Notes: generated by a model from the letters alone, not told the origin. DNA of 23,458 nucleotides from DATEZO01 sp035255485 (GCA_035255485.1 DATEZO010000318.1:1-23458); one strand, 5' to 3'; shown: positions 1 through 8,673, numbered from the stretch's first letter. Made by a program: numbers and translations.

Positions 1-1
1 C

Positions 2-235
2 GGCCTTGCAGGCGGCAAGCAGGTAATCGTTGGCTCGTCGCGTGGCGGGATGTATTCCACCAGCGAGCAGTTGCGCGTGATGGATTTCCAGGAGGATTAT
101 CTGCGCACCGTGATGGGTTTCCTGGGCATCACCGACGTGACTGTGGTACGTGCAGAAGGCATCGCCCTGGGGCCGGACGCGCGCTCCATCGCCTTGTCGG
201 CGGCACAGCGGGAAATCGGGTTGCTGGCGGCGTGA
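2..235 (+). CDS. azoR: FMN-dependent NADH-azoreductase, C-terminal part (5' truncated by window edge)
   Basis: The window opens inside this gene; about 77 C-terminal residues are present, ending at TGA 233-235. The fragment reads GSSRGGMYST near its start, then a segment with DYLRTVMGFLGITDV, then VVRAEGI. This matches the C-terminal third of the flavodoxin-like fold of AzoR/NQO-type quinone reductases: the GSSRGG loop lies by the flavin and the final part packs the dimer. AzoR-family enzymes use NADH and bound FMN for two-electron reduction of quinones and azo compounds in the cytosol. The gene converges on the ABC permease gene (stop at 431). The 195 bp between them hold a weak GGCT/AGCC hairpin before a T run near 375-408, too poor to call a terminator. 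The family is fairly certain; substrate specificity cannot be judged from this fragment. Confidence 0.8.
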   Translation, partial: GLAGGKQVIVGSSRGGMYSTSEQLRVMDFQEDYLRTVMGFLGITDVTVVRAEGIALGPDARSIALSAAQREIGLLAA

Positions 236-430
236 TGAAGGGACTGGCCGCAGGGGAAAGGCGTATCGTCCGGCAGGGTATGATCCATAGGCAGGCATAG
301 GCAGACCTGTGCCGGCATGGGGCATGCTCAATGCAATCCTTGTGGCCGTATGCCAACCGAATTCCCTGTGCTATTCTCGGCTGGCGCAAGAGCCCTCGGT
401 TTTTTCCTTCTGCCATGATCGGATGACCCG

Positions 431-1723
431 CTAGCTGTCCCGCAGCATATTGCGTCGGAATTTGGCAAGCGCGAGTATCGCAAACAACAGCGCGAATGCC
501 AATTGTGCGCCCATTGCGGGCAAAACGGCGTCCAGGCCGAGACCGCGCCAGGTTGCGGCATCCAGGCCGTCCACCGCCCAGCGGGTCGGCATCACCAGCG
601 TCGCGGCCTGCAGCCATTGCGGAAAAAGGAAAGCGGGCACCCAGGCGCCGCTCAGCATCACCATGAGCAATGTGGCGAATACCGCCAGGCCGCGTGCCGC
701 TTCCGGCGTCTTGCCGTAAGCGGCGATCAAAAGTCCGAAGGTTGCGGTAACCAGCGCAAAGCAGGCGCCCACCCCGATAAATCCCGGCACGCTGCCATCA
801 ATCCGCACCTTGAATACCAGGTTGGCAACCAGAAAGATGAAACACAGCATGCCAAATGCAATCAGCGCGCTCGACAGCGCACGCGCCAGCAGCACGCGGT
901 ACAGGCCGACCGGCGATGCCAGCAGGCGGTTCCACAGTCCCTGACGCTGCGCCAGCAGAATGCCGATGCCGGCATCGATCCCCATGAACAGGATGAATTG
1001 CACACTCATCCCGGCAAATGCATGTCCGTAGCCGTTGTACTTCGGCCCCGAACTCATCGCTTCATCTCTGGTCGTGTAGGGCATTGCCAGTCCGCCTGCC
1101 GCACCGGATGCGTTGCCGTTCGCCGGCGTCGCACGCTCCTGATATTTCTTCACACTGTTGAGCAACTGGACCAGTTCGGCGCTGTCGGCATCAGTCGCGG
1201 CGCGAGTTTGCAGCGCTTGCAGACTGTTGTCGATGAGATGCGCCCCGGATTTTCCGCTGAACATTTCTGTGCTGACGACTTGCATCACCTGCTGGGTCAG
1301 CATGCCCTTGACCATTGCCAGCGCCGCGCTTTGCGATGGATCGTAGTAGACCGGAATTTCCGGTTTGGCATTGGCGCCGAATAGCGCCGCGCCCGCGGCT
1401 TCGCCGAATCCCGTCGGAATCACGATCGCGGCGTTGAGTTTGCCCTTGCGAACCTGTTCCTGCGCTTGCGCCAGCGACAGGTCCTGCACCGATAATGCGC
1501 TGTCGAGCTTCAGGCTGGAAGCGATTTTTCTGCTGATTTCGCTGTCGTCCTGCAGTACCAGAGCGACATTGATTTTTGCATTTTCGACAGTGCCGGAACC
1601 GCCGAACAGATAGCCGAAAAATGCGCCGAGCACCAGCGGCATGCCCAGGTTCAAAAGCAGCGCGCGGCGGTCGGACAGAAACAGAATCAGGTCCTTGCGT
1701 ATCAGAGCGAGTATGGCAGTCAT
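431..1723 (-). CDS. ABC-2 type transporter permease (exporter)
   Basis: This inner-membrane permease of about 430 residues pairs with the ATPase encoded just upstream. It has the ABC-2 layout: a cytoplasmic start rich in Arg/Lys/Asp (LIRKDLILFLSDRR), one transmembrane helix at about residues 25-45, a large extracytoplasmic region to about residue 230, then about five hydrophobic helices to the C-terminus. This is the shape of YhhJ/YbhR/YbhS-like drug or lipid exporters. The ATG at 1723 is chosen. A TTG at 1735 overlapping the ATPase stop (TTGA) would add four residues and is possible; neither has a clear ribosome binding site. Substrate is unknown. No membrane fusion protein or outer-membrane channel gene is next to it, so it may act alone or with a distant HlyD-type partner. 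Confidence 0.85.
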   Translation of the reverse strand: MTAILALIRKDLILFLSDRRALLLNLGMPLVLGAFFGYLFGGSGTVENAKINVALVLQDDSEISRKIASSLKLDSALSVQDLSLAQAQEQVRKGKLNAAIVIPTGFGEAAGAALFGANAKPEIPVYYDPSQSAALAMVKGMLTQQVMQVVSTEMFSGKSGAHLIDNSLQALQTRAATDADSAELVQLLNSVKKYQERATPANGNASGAAGGLAMPYTTRDEAMSSGPKYNGYGHAFAGMSVQFILFMGIDAGIGILLAQRQGLWNRLLASPVGLYRVLLARALSSALIAFGMLCFIFLVANLVFKVRIDGSVPGFIGVGACFALVTATFGLLIAAYGKTPEAARGLAVFATLLMVMLSGAWVPAFLFPQWLQAATLVMPTRWAVDGLDAATWRGLGLDAVLPAMGAQLAFALLFAILALAKFRRNMLRDS

Positions 1724-1731
1724 GAGGCCGG

Positions 1732-2673
1732 TCAATCCCGTAATGTACGGCCGGTCAGGGCGAGAAAAACATCTTCCAGCTTTGTTTTCGCAGTGGCGAA
1801 ATGGAGTAGCGTCACGTTGCGTGCGGCCAGCCAGTTCAGTACCGGCAAGCCGCGTTCGGCGGCGACTAGTGCGACATGCAGGCTGTTGCTGCCGGTTTCG
1901 ATGCCGGTTACGCCGTCGAGCGCCGCCAGGTCGTCGAGCAAGTCGGCGGGCGGCGCTTGTGCCAGTTCGATCTGGAGCGCGGCCTGTGCGGGTAAACGCC
2001 GGTACAGTGCGGCCGGGCTTTCATTGGCGATCACCTTGCCGTGATCGATGATGACGATGTGGTCCGCCAGGCGCTCGACTTCTTCCATGTAATGACTGGC
2101 GTAGATCAGAGAGCGGCCCTGCTTGCGCAGTGTTTCCAGACTGTCGAAAATCGCGTTGCGGCTTTGCGGATCGACTCCGACCGTCGGCTCGTCCAGAATC
2201 AGCAGGGGCGGATCATGCAGTAGCGCGGCGGCGATATTCAGACGGCGCTTCATGCCGCCGGAAAATATACGCGGCTTGTCGGTTGCGCGTTCGGTGAGGC
2301 TGACCAGCGCCAGTGCCTGGTCGCAACGTGCTTTCAGATGCGCCCCTTTGAGTCCGTACAGCGCACCGAATATTTTCAGGTTTTCATGCGCTGACAGATC
2401 TTCGTACAGCGCCAGTTCCTGGGGTACCAGGCCGATCTTGCGCTTGCCGCTGCTATTGTCATGCGTGAGTGATTCGCCGTCGATCAGCACTTCTCCATGG
2501 TCGGGATGCAACAGGCCGCAGATCATGGCCGCCGTGGTCGACTTGCCGGCGCCGTTCGGTCCGAGCAGGCCGAGCGTCTGGCCCGGTTCAAGCGCGAAAG
2601 AAACGCCATCGACGGCGCGATGGCCGCCGAAGGATTTGGTGAGGCCATTAACGCGCAGCAAGGCTGGAATCAT
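1732..2673 (-). CDS. ABC transporter ATP-binding protein
   Basis: This is a 313-residue nucleotide-binding subunit for the permease that follows 8 bp downstream. Visible motifs are Walker A GPNGAGKST (about 38-46), Q-loop glutamine in GLVPQE (about 86), signature FSGGMKRRL (about 137-145), Walker B LLILDEP (about 157-163) and the H-loop histidine in YASHYMEE (about 194). The order and the GGMKRRL signature fit the CcmA/DrrA/YbhF-type ATPases that drive ABC-2 exporters. The C-terminal 90 residues match the usual extension of that group. A longer reading from a TTG at 2730 adds 19 residues unlike the family, so the ATG at 2673, giving MIPALLRVNGLTKSF, is preferred. The gene begins about 70 bp after the argG terminator, so it probably has its own promoter there. 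Confidence 0.88.
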   Translation of the reverse strand: MIPALLRVNGLTKSFGGHRAVDGVSFALEPGQTLGLLGPNGAGKSTTAAMICGLLHPDHGEVLIDGESLTHDNSSGKRKIGLVPQELALYEDLSAHENLKIFGALYGLKGAHLKARCDQALALVSLTERATDKPRIFSGGMKRRLNIAAALLHDPPLLILDEPTVGVDPQSRNAIFDSLETLRKQGRSLIYASHYMEEVERLADHIVIIDHGKVIANESPAALYRRLPAQAALQIELAQAPPADLLDDLAALDGVTGIETGSNSLHVALVAAERGLPVLNWLAARNVTLLHFATAKTKLEDVFLALTGRTLRD

Positions 2674-2744
2674 GATGCGGTCCGTTGTAAAGATGGCATG
2701 AGTGTACAGTCTTGCAAGAATGTTCGGCAATCATTCATCCACCC

Positions 2745-2776
2745 AAAAAAAACGGGAACACACGGTCCCCGTTTTT
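2745..2776 (-). terminator. Intrinsic terminator of the argF-argG operon
   Basis: Read on the - strand, a stem AAAAACGGG(G)A / TTCCCGTTTTT with a short loop is followed by an unbroken T run. It starts about 28 bp past the argG stop codon. The stem is flanked by A on one side and T on the other, so it could also work in the opposite direction, but no + strand gene reads into it. Confidence 0.85.
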
Positions 2777-2804
2777 GTTGCACGCTTTTCCGAGCTGATC
2801 GGCG

Positions 2805-4145
2805 TTATTTTTCGTCGCTGTCTTTGCCAAGGCGCGGCAGCGCCACCGATGGATTGGCGGTCAGCAGGCCGGCTCTGCCGTAAATGCCGAGCTTGTCGCG
2901 CGTGTCGGTGATGTCGAGGTTGCGCATTGTCAGTTGTCCGATGCGATCCTGCGGCGTGAAGGCGCCTTCGCCTTTTTCCATCGTCAGGCGTTCCGGCTTG
3001 TAAGTCAGGTTGGCCGATTCGGTATTGAGGATCGAATAATCGTTGCCGCGCCGTAGTTCCAGTGTGACTTCGCCGGTAATTGCGCGCGCAATCCAGCGCT
3101 GCGCCGCTTCGCGCAGCATGATCGCCTGCGGATCGAACCAGCGGCCCTGATACAGCAGACGCCCGAGCTTGCGGCCGTTTTCGCGGTATTGCTCGATCGT
3201 GTCTTCGTTGTGGATGCCGGTGACCAGGCGTTCGTAGGCGATGAACAACAGCGCCAGGCCCGGCGCTTCATAGATGCCGCGGCTCTTCGCTTCGATGATG
3301 CGGTTTTCGATCTGGTCGCTCATGCCGAGTCCGTGGCGGCCGCCGATGCGGTTCGCTTCCAGCAGCAGCTCGACCGGGTTCGCGTAGACGATGCCGTTCA
3401 ATGCAACCGGACGGCCTTCCTCGAAACGGATACTGACTTCCTCACGCTTGATTTCGACGTCATCGCGCCAGAACGCGACGCCCATGATCGGCTCGACGAT
3501 CTTCATGCCGCTGTTGAGGTGCTCGAGATCTTTCGCTTCATGTGTTGCGCCGAGCATGTTGGAATCGGTCGAATACGCCTTCTCGACCGACATCTTGTAG
3601 TCGAAGCCGGACTTGATCATGAATTCCGACATTTCCTTGCGGCCGCCGAGTTCCTCGATGAAGCGGTCATCGAGCCACGGTTTGTAGATGCGCAATGACG
3701 GATTCACCAGCAAGCCGTAGCGATAGAAACGTTCGATATCGTTGCCCTTGAACGTACTGCCATCGCCCCAGATGTCGACCTTGTCTTCAGCCATCGCGGC
3801 GACCAGCATCGTACCGGTCACGGCGCGGCCCAGCGGCGTCGTGTTGAAGTAGGTGACGCCGGCAGTCGAGATGTGGAACGCGCCGCTTTGCAGCGCGGCG
3901 ATGCCTTCCGCGACCAGTTGTTCCCGGCAGTCGATCAGGCGGGCCTGCTCGGCGCCGTACTGCCTGGCCTTTTGCGGGATGGCGTCATAGTCGGTTTCGT
4001 CGGGCTGGCCCAGGTTCGCGGTGTAGGCGTACGGAATCGCGCCTTTCTGGCGCATCCAGTGCAGTGCTGCGCTGGTGTCGAGGCCGCCGGAAAAGGCGAT
4101 GCCCACTTTTTGGTTGATGGGAACGGACTGGAGTATGGTCGACAT
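2805..4145 (-). CDS. argG: Argininosuccinate synthase
   Basis: This cytosolic enzyme joins citrulline and aspartate with ATP (to AMP and PPi) to make argininosuccinate, the penultimate step of arginine synthesis. The ATP-pyrophosphatase P-loop AFSGGLDTS is at about residues 17-25. Further family stretches include STAGVTYFNTTPLGRAVTGT, DIWGDGSTFKGNDIERFYRYG and a segment with GMKIVEPIMGVAFW. At 446 residues it belongs to the longer, E. coli-like type. An upstream in-frame start at 4229 would add 28 low-complexity residues that overlap the VOC remnant, so the ATG at 4145 is chosen. It follows argF and the VOC remnant on the same strand, with 34 bp to the remnant's stop, and ends before a strong terminator, so it is the last gene of an arginine operon. 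Confidence 0.96.
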   Translation of the reverse strand: MSTILQSVPINQKVGIAFSGGLDTSAALHWMRQKGAIPYAYTANLGQPDETDYDAIPQKARQYGAEQARLIDCREQLVAEGIAALQSGAFHISTAGVTYFNTTPLGRAVTGTMLVAAMAEDKVDIWGDGSTFKGNDIERFYRYGLLVNPSLRIYKPWLDDRFIEELGGRKEMSEFMIKSGFDYKMSVEKAYSTDSNMLGATHEAKDLEHLNSGMKIVEPIMGVAFWRDDVEIKREEVSIRFEEGRPVALNGIVYANPVELLLEANRIGGRHGLGMSDQIENRIIEAKSRGIYEAPGLALLFIAYERLVTGIHNEDTIEQYRENGRKLGRLLYQGRWFDPQAIMLREAAQRWIARAITGEVTLELRRGNDYSILNTESANLTYKPERLTMEKGEGAFTPQDRIGQLTMRNLDITDTRDKLGIYGRAGLLTANPSVALPRLGKDSDEK

Positions 4146-4179
4146 GATTTCTGCTTCGCTCGCTGGATGGGATGATGGG

Positions 4180-4329
4180 TTATTCGGGTGTGTGGCAAAC
4201 GGCTTCGATATTGTTGCCGTCGGGGTCAAGCAAGAAGGTGCCGTAATAGCCGAGTGGCTGCAGCGCCCTGGTGTAAAAGTTGCGCGACGTCTGGTAGTTA
4301 GAAACGCGCAAAGTGACGTGATCGATCAT
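4180..4329 (-). pseudogene. VOC/glyoxalase-family gene shrunk by an internal in-frame deletion
   Basis: A 49-codon reading frame sits between argF and argG, too short for routine gene calling. Its ATG overlaps the argF stop as ATGA and it ends in TAA. The first 28 residues (MIDHVTLRVSNYQTSRNFYT..., ALQPLGY) are a typical VOC N-terminus: first beta strand with the metal-ligand histidine, then the FYT helix. The last 21 residues (YYGTFLLDPDGNNIEAVCH...) are the typical VOC C-terminus with the final glutamate ligand. The roughly 75-80 residues expected between them in a normal protein of about 125 residues are missing. The two ends are fused in frame at LGY|YYG, with no stop or frameshift. I infer a deletion; the product is probably non-functional as an enzyme, but the frame is still open and coupled to argF. 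Confidence 0.75.
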
Positions 4330-5243
4330 GAGGAAAGCTTGCCGAGGACGAGATATTCGAGCAGCGCCTTTTGCACATGCAGGCGGTTTTCGGCTTCATC
4401 CCACACCACCGATTGCGGCCCATCGATCACTTCGGCAGCGACTTCCTCGCCGCGATGCGCGGGCAGGCAATGCATGAACAGTGCATCCGGTCTGGCGCGC
4501 TGCATTTTGGCGCCATCGACGATCCAGCCATCGAAGGCCTTCATCCGTGCTGCATTTTCTTCCTCGTAGCCCATGCTGGTCCAGACGTCGGTCGTCACCA
4601 GATGTGCGTCTGCGCAGGCATCCGCCGGCTTGGCAAACAGGGAATAACACTGGTTATCCGCAGTAACCAGGGCCGGATCGATATCGTACCCTTTGGGTGT
4701 CGATACGTTGACGTGAAAACCGAATACCTGCGCGGCCTGCAGCCAGGAATACAGCATGTTGTTGGCATCGCCGATCCATGCCACCGTTCGGCCGGCAATC
4801 GACCCGCGCTGTTCGATGTAGGTAAACACATCGGCCAGTACCTGGCAGGGATGATGCTCATTGGTCAGTCCGTTGATGACTGGCACCCGCGAATGTGCGG
4901 CAAAGCGTTCGATGATGTCCTGGCCAAAAGTGCGTACCATGATGATGTCGCACATGCGCGACATTACTTGCGCCGCGTCTTCAACCGGCTCGCCGCGGCC
5001 AAGCTGGCTGTCGCGCGTATTGAGGTAAATCGCCGCACCGCCCAGTTGATGCATGCCGGCTTCGAACGACAGGCGGGTGCGGGTCGAACTCTTTTCAAAC
5101 ACCATGACCAGCGTGCGGTCGGTCAGCGGATGATACAGTTCGTAATTCTTGAATTTGCGTTTGATGATGTGCGCGCGTTCAATCACATACTCGAATTCAT
5201 CAAGCGTAAAGTCGGAAAACTGCAAGAAATGTTTGATTGCCAT
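4326..5243 (-). CDS. argF: Ornithine carbamoyltransferase
   Basis: This 305-residue cytosolic enzyme carbamoylates ornithine to citrulline, the substrate of the argG product encoded downstream. The carbamoyl-phosphate motif STRTR is at about residues 53-57, HPCQ at about 131-134, the ornithine-binding SMG loop at about 223-225, and the catalytic HCLPAHRGEE at about 258-267. The length is normal for anabolic ArgF. The ATG at 5243 gives the usual MAIKHFLQFSDFT start; no good Shine-Dalgarno lies before it (the sequence is pyrimidine-rich). It is the first gene of argF - VOC remnant - argG, with an ATGA overlap to the remnant. About 296 bp of non-coding DNA lies upstream. Confidence 0.96.
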   Translation of the reverse strand: MAIKHFLQFSDFTLDEFEYVIERAHIIKRKFKNYELYHPLTDRTLVMVFEKSSTRTRLSFEAGMHQLGGAAIYLNTRDSQLGRGEPVEDAAQVMSRMCDIIMVRTFGQDIIERFAAHSRVPVINGLTNEHHPCQVLADVFTYIEQRGSIAGRTVAWIGDANNMLYSWLQAAQVFGFHVNVSTPKGYDIDPALVTADNQCYSLFAKPADACADAHLVTTDVWTSMGYEEENAARMKAFDGWIVDGAKMQRARPDALFMHCLPAHRGEEVAAEVIDGPQSVVWDEAENRLHVQKALLEYLVLGKLSS

Positions 5244-5419
5244 AAAAGGAAGCGGCGATGAGCGCCTGAGACGAAGTGCGTTGAGTAGAAAGAGTATCCG
5301 GTGGCGGTTCGGTCAGATAATGCGTAAGGCAAGACGGTTTTGCCTGCACGGGCCGTTGCAATTTTCTGCTTTTGACAATTCGCTGATCCAGAAATGACGG
5401 CGAATGTCGTTAAATCTTG

Positions 5420-5460
5420 TAACTTGTTAAAGTATAAGGGATTTTTCGCCAAAATATAAG
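5420..5460 (-). promoter_or_regulatory. AT-rich segment, possible argF promoter
   Basis: The 296 bp between rsgA and argF (5244-5539) hold no gene. The only AT-rich stretch is here. On the - strand it carries TATACT (5431-5436) as a fair -10 box, about 190 bp before the argF ATG. The -35 match 17-18 bp upstream is poor. I see no clear ARG-box-like dyad. Confidence 0.25.
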
Positions 5461-5539
5461 CCAGGCGCTTGCCCGCAGCATGATATCCGTCTGGCATGAT
5501 GCAATTGCCGCGATGCCTATCCATTTCCCTCCGGTGTCT

Positions 5540-6433
5540 TTAATACAGTTTTTGGGATGCTTCATGTATCAACTGCTGATACAGCGCATGCCGCATCGGC
5601 GCGACCTTGCCATTTTCGAGTGCGGCAAGAATGGCACAGCCGGGTTCATTCAGATGATGGCAGTTGTAAAACCTGCAGTTACCGAGGTTCGGTGAAAATT
5701 CGGGAAATGCCCGTTCCAGCATCCCTTCGGATAGATGGTACAGGCCGAATTCCTGAAATCCCGGCGAATCGATGATCGCGGTTTGCTGGTCGATTGCGTA
5801 CAACCGGGTAAATGTGGTGGTGTGCTTGCCGGTATCGAGTGCCGCCGAAATTTCGCGCACCGCGATGTCGGCATCAGGTACCAGCAAGTTGATCAGCGAG
5901 GATTTACCCATGCCGGATTGACCAATCAGGATGGTGGACTGGCCGACCAGCAAGGGCGCGAGCAGCGCGCATGTCGCTTCCGGCGCGGTGCGCGCCGAGA
6001 CCTCGTGCACCGGATAGCCCAGCCCGGAATACAACGCCAGGCGCTGGCGGGTTCTGGCGAGCGATCCGGTGACGTCGATTTTATTCAATACGATATGTAC
6101 CGCAACGCCGGCTGCTTCGGCTGCGACCAGCGAACGCGACACCAGGTCATCCGAAAAGCCCGGCTCGGTGGCGACGACAATAAAGAGTTGTGTGACGTTG
6201 GCGGCCAGCAGCTTCGATTTATACTGGTCGGAGCGGTATAGCAGGGTTTTACGTTCGGCGATCGATTCGATTACCGCCTGATTGGCTGAAGCAAGCTTGA
6301 GATTGACTATATCGCCAACCGCGACATCGCTTTTTTTGCCCCGGGTCACGCACTGCAATTTGGCGCTGCCGGTTTGCGCCACGTAATGGCGACCGTGTGC
6401 GGCAATGATGGTGCCAGTTAAATTCGTAGTCAT
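5540..6433 (-). CDS. rsgA: Small ribosomal subunit biogenesis GTPase RsgA
   Basis: RsgA (YjeQ) is a circularly permuted GTPase that checks late 30S maturation in the cytosol. The order expected for the permutation is visible: an N-terminal OB fold (about 1-70), G4 NKID (about 117-120), then G1 GQSGMGKSS (about 171-179), then G3 DSPG (about 222-225). The C-terminal zinc finger follows with C253, C258, H260 and C266 in NCRFYNCHHLNEPGC. The length of 297 residues is normal. The ATG at 6433 is preferred over a TTG three bases earlier. The gene starts 3 bp after the stop of the pterin dehydratase gene, so they are very likely co-transcribed with the M48 protease gene further upstream. Confidence 0.95.
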   Translation of the reverse strand: MTTNLTGTIIAAHGRHYVAQTGSAKLQCVTRGKKSDVAVGDIVNLKLASANQAVIESIAERKTLLYRSDQYKSKLLAANVTQLFIVVATEPGFSDDLVSRSLVAAEAAGVAVHIVLNKIDVTGSLARTRQRLALYSGLGYPVHEVSARTAPEATCALLAPLLVGQSTILIGQSGMGKSSLINLLVPDADIAVREISAALDTGKHTTTFTRLYAIDQQTAIIDSPGFQEFGLYHLSEGMLERAFPEFSPNLGNCRFYNCHHLNEPGCAILAALENGKVAPMRHALYQQLIHEASQKLY

Positions 6434-6436
6434 CAA

Positions 6437-6787
6437 TTACGCAATCGATTGATGAAAAACGGCATCGATTTTGGCTGCGCAAATGAAGTCATTTTCTGAA
6501 ATCCCACCGCGCCCGCCATTGACAGAATGGGTGTCGAATTTCAGCGTGCAGCGATTGTAGGTTGCGATCAGTTCCGGATGATGGTCTTCGGCGTGGATCA
6601 CATGGGCAATCGCATTGATGAAGGCCAGTGTCTCATGATAATTCCGGAAAGCGAAGGTCTTGACGATCTTGCCCTCCTGCAGGCTCCAGCCATCCACGGC
6701 TGCCAGATGGTCGGTGATTTCCGTATCGGTCAAGCCTGTTTCCATATGATGGCATTTTTTTTTCAGTAAATCGGCCGTATTGATCAT
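6437..6787 (-). CDS. phhB: 4a-hydroxytetrahydrobiopterin (pterin-4-alpha-carbinolamine) dehydratase
   Basis: PCD/DCoH proteins dehydrate 4a-hydroxy-tetrahydropterin so the cofactor can be recycled after aromatic hydroxylation. The active-site pattern is clear: HAEDHHPEL (H69, H70), then a YNRCTL segment, H87 in DTHSVNG, and the closing GISENDFICAAKID. The length of 116 residues is typical. The ATG at 6787 overlaps the stop codon of the M48 protease gene (ATGA), so translation is probably coupled. No phenylalanine hydroxylase gene is in the window; in this neighbourhood the gene may have a more general role. The symbol follows the phenylalanine-hydroxylase-linked homologue and should be read loosely. 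Confidence 0.92.
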   Translation of the reverse strand: MINTADLLKKKCHHMETGLTDTEITDHLAAVDGWSLQEGKIVKTFAFRNYHETLAFINAIAHVIHAEDHHPELIATYNRCTLKFDTHSVNGGRGGISENDFICAAKIDAVFHQSIA

Positions 6788-8046
6788 GTCTGGCTCGCAA
6801 GAAGTCGGTTAATCCGCACAGTCGCGGGTGGGTGCGAATCGTAAAATGCTGAATGCAGCGGATCCGGTGTCAGCGTCGATGCATTATCTTCATAGAGTTT
6901 CACCAATGCCGCAGCCAGATCCTGTGCCGGCGTGTATCGGGCGGCAAAAGCATCCGCTTCGAATTCATGCTTGCGCGAGGTAATCGAATTCAGCGGCAGA
7001 AACAGGAAGGTGAATACCGGCAGCGCCAGCATGAAAAGGATCAGCGCCATTGCGTCATTACTTGCGGTCAGCATCGGATCGACGCCGAGGCCGGTATAAA
7101 ACCAGGCCTGCGTCTTCAGGTAGCCGAGCAGCGCAAGAAAGGCCAGCGAGGTGGCAAACATGACGACGATGCGCTTGACGATATGCTTCAGTTTGAAATG
7201 GCCGAGCTCATGCGCCAGCACTGCCTCGATTTCATGCGGTGCCAGGCGTGCCAGCAATGTGTCGAAGAAGACGATACGCTTGGCCGCCCCAAAGCCGGAA
7301 AAATACGCATTGCCATGCGCGCTGCGCTTCGAACCGTCCATCACGAACAGACCGCTGGAGGCAAAGCCGGTGCGCTTCATCAGGTTTTCGATGCGAATGC
7401 GCAGGCTGTCATCCGTCAACGGCGTGAATTTGTTGAATAGCGGTGCGATCACGGTCGGATACAGCACCAGCATCAAGAGCTGAAAGCCGCTCCAGACCAG
7501 CCATGCGTACAGCCACCACAGGTCACCGGATTTTTCCATCAGTGTCAAAATGGTCCAGAGCAGCGGCAGGCCGATGGCTGCCCCCAGCAGCACACTCTTG
7601 ATCATGTCGGCAATGAACAGGCCCGGCGTCATCTTGTTAAAGCCGAATCTGGCTTCCAGCACGAACTGCTTGTAGTACTCGAACGGTATATCAATCGCGC
7701 CGGAAATGGCGGCGAACGCCGCAATCAGCGCGATCTGACCGGTCATGCCGGAACCGGTAAACTTGAACACGGTGACGGACAGCCACTGCAATCCACCCAG
7801 GAGCGTAAAGCCGATCAGCACGACAGTGCTGACCAGTATCATCAGCAAATTGAATTTGGTTCTTGCCACGGTGTAGTCGGCCGCCCTCTGATGCGCGGAG
7901 AGCGGAATCTTTTCAGCGAACTGGATCGGAACCGTCCCGCGGTTGGCAAGCACATGCCGGATGTGGCGTGATCCGAGCCAGAAACGGACCAGCAGTGTAA
8001 TCAGGACGAAGGCGACGAATAAGACTGAAAATGCGAAAGAAGACAT
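6784..8046 (-). CDS. M48 family zinc metallopeptidase (Ste24/CAAX-protease-like membrane protein)
   Basis: This 420-residue integral membrane protease has the Ste24 arrangement. N-terminal transmembrane helices (about 5-22, 66-90, 103-120, 145-170, 178-200) lead to the zinc site HELGH (about 279-283). Two further helices follow (about 295-310 and 332-352), and the third zinc ligand lies in EFEADAFA (about 361-368). In bacteria such enzymes are thought to take part in envelope protein quality control; the substrate here is unknown. The ATG at 8046 (MSSFAFSVLF) is chosen over a TTG at 8082 that runs into the orn leader. It is the first gene of the M48-PCD-rsgA operon and is divergent from orn, with 39 bp between the two start codons, so the promoters must overlap the neighbouring 5' ends. 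Confidence 0.9.
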   Translation of the reverse strand: MSSFAFSVLFVAFVLITLLVRFWLGSRHIRHVLANRGTVPIQFAEKIPLSAHQRAADYTVARTKFNLLMILVSTVVLIGFTLLGGLQWLSVTVFKFTGSGMTGQIALIAAFAAISGAIDIPFEYYKQFVLEARFGFNKMTPGLFIADMIKSVLLGAAIGLPLLWTILTLMEKSGDLWWLYAWLVWSGFQLLMLVLYPTVIAPLFNKFTPLTDDSLRIRIENLMKRTGFASSGLFVMDGSKRSAHGNAYFSGFGAAKRIVFFDTLLARLAPHEIEAVLAHELGHFKLKHIVKRIVVMFATSLAFLALLGYLKTQAWFYTGLGVDPMLTASNDAMALILFMLALPVFTFLFLPLNSITSRKHEFEADAFAARYTPAQDLAAALVKLYEDNASTLTPDPLHSAFYDSHPPATVRINRLLASQT

Positions 8047-8085
8047 TGTTGTGCGAAAATGACGGGCTACCAAGGAATACAAATT

Positions 8086-8673
8086 ATGTCACAAGCTACT
8101 GAAGCGAATGCAATACCGGCAATGCCGGCTCGTCCCAACGAATTCAACCTGGTGTGGGTCGATATGGAAATGACCGGACTCGATCCGGATACCGACCGCA
8201 TTATCGAGGTCGCGGTCATCGTTACCGACTCCAATTTGAATATTCTGGCGGAAGGGCCCGTGTTTGCCATCCATCAATCCGATGCGGCGCTTGATCGCAT
8301 GGATGCCTGGAATAAAAGTACGCACGGCCGTTCGGGGCTGATCGAGCGGGTCAAGGCATCCACCGTTACTGAAGCCGATGCGGAAACCGCGCTGGTTGAT
8401 TTCCTGAAACATTTCGTGCAAAGCGGCAAGTCGCCGATGTGCGGCAACACGATTTGCCAGGATCGCCGTTTCATGGTGCGCGGCATGCCGAAGCTGGAGG
8501 CTTTTTTCCACTATCGCAATCTGGATGTTTCCACGCTCAAGGAATTATGCAAGCGCTGGAAACCCGAGATCGCCAGTGGCTTCAAGAAGCATCAAAAGCA
8601 TACGGCGCTGGCTGATATCACCGAATCGATTGAAGAATTGCGATACTACCGCGAGCATTTCATCAAGGTTTGA
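8086..8673 (+). CDS. orn: Oligoribonuclease
   Basis: This 195-residue 3'-5' exonuclease degrades 2-5 nt RNAs, including pGpG from cyclic-di-GMP breakdown, in the cytosol. The DEDDh catalytic set is visible: D26 and E28 in VWVDMEMTGLD, D126 in CGNTICQDRRF, H172 and D177 in KHTALADI. The start at 8086 (MSQATEAN) is supported by AAGGAA at 8072-8077, eight bases upstream; an earlier ATG at 8059 lacks such a site. The N-terminus is about 13 residues longer than the E. coli enzyme. The gene is transcribed away from the M48 operon and converges on the SEC-C protein gene. Confidence 0.96.
   Translation: MSQATEANAIPAMPARPNEFNLVWVDMEMTGLDPDTDRIIEVAVIVTDSNLNILAEGPVFAIHQSDAALDRMDAWNKSTHGRSGLIERVKASTVTEADAETALVDFLKHFVQSGKSPMCGNTICQDRRFMVRGMPKLEAFFHYRNLDVSTLKELCKRWKPEIASGFKKHQKHTALADITESIEELRYYREHFIKV

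Noticed and set aside
375..410. Terminator between the azoreductase and ABC permease genes
   Set aside because: The stem is only about four base pairs before the T run, too weak to call.
503..1384. 293-codon + strand frame opposite the ABC permease
   Set aside because: Composition (many His, Gln, Arg, Cys) is that of a shadow frame, and the - strand permease explains the region.
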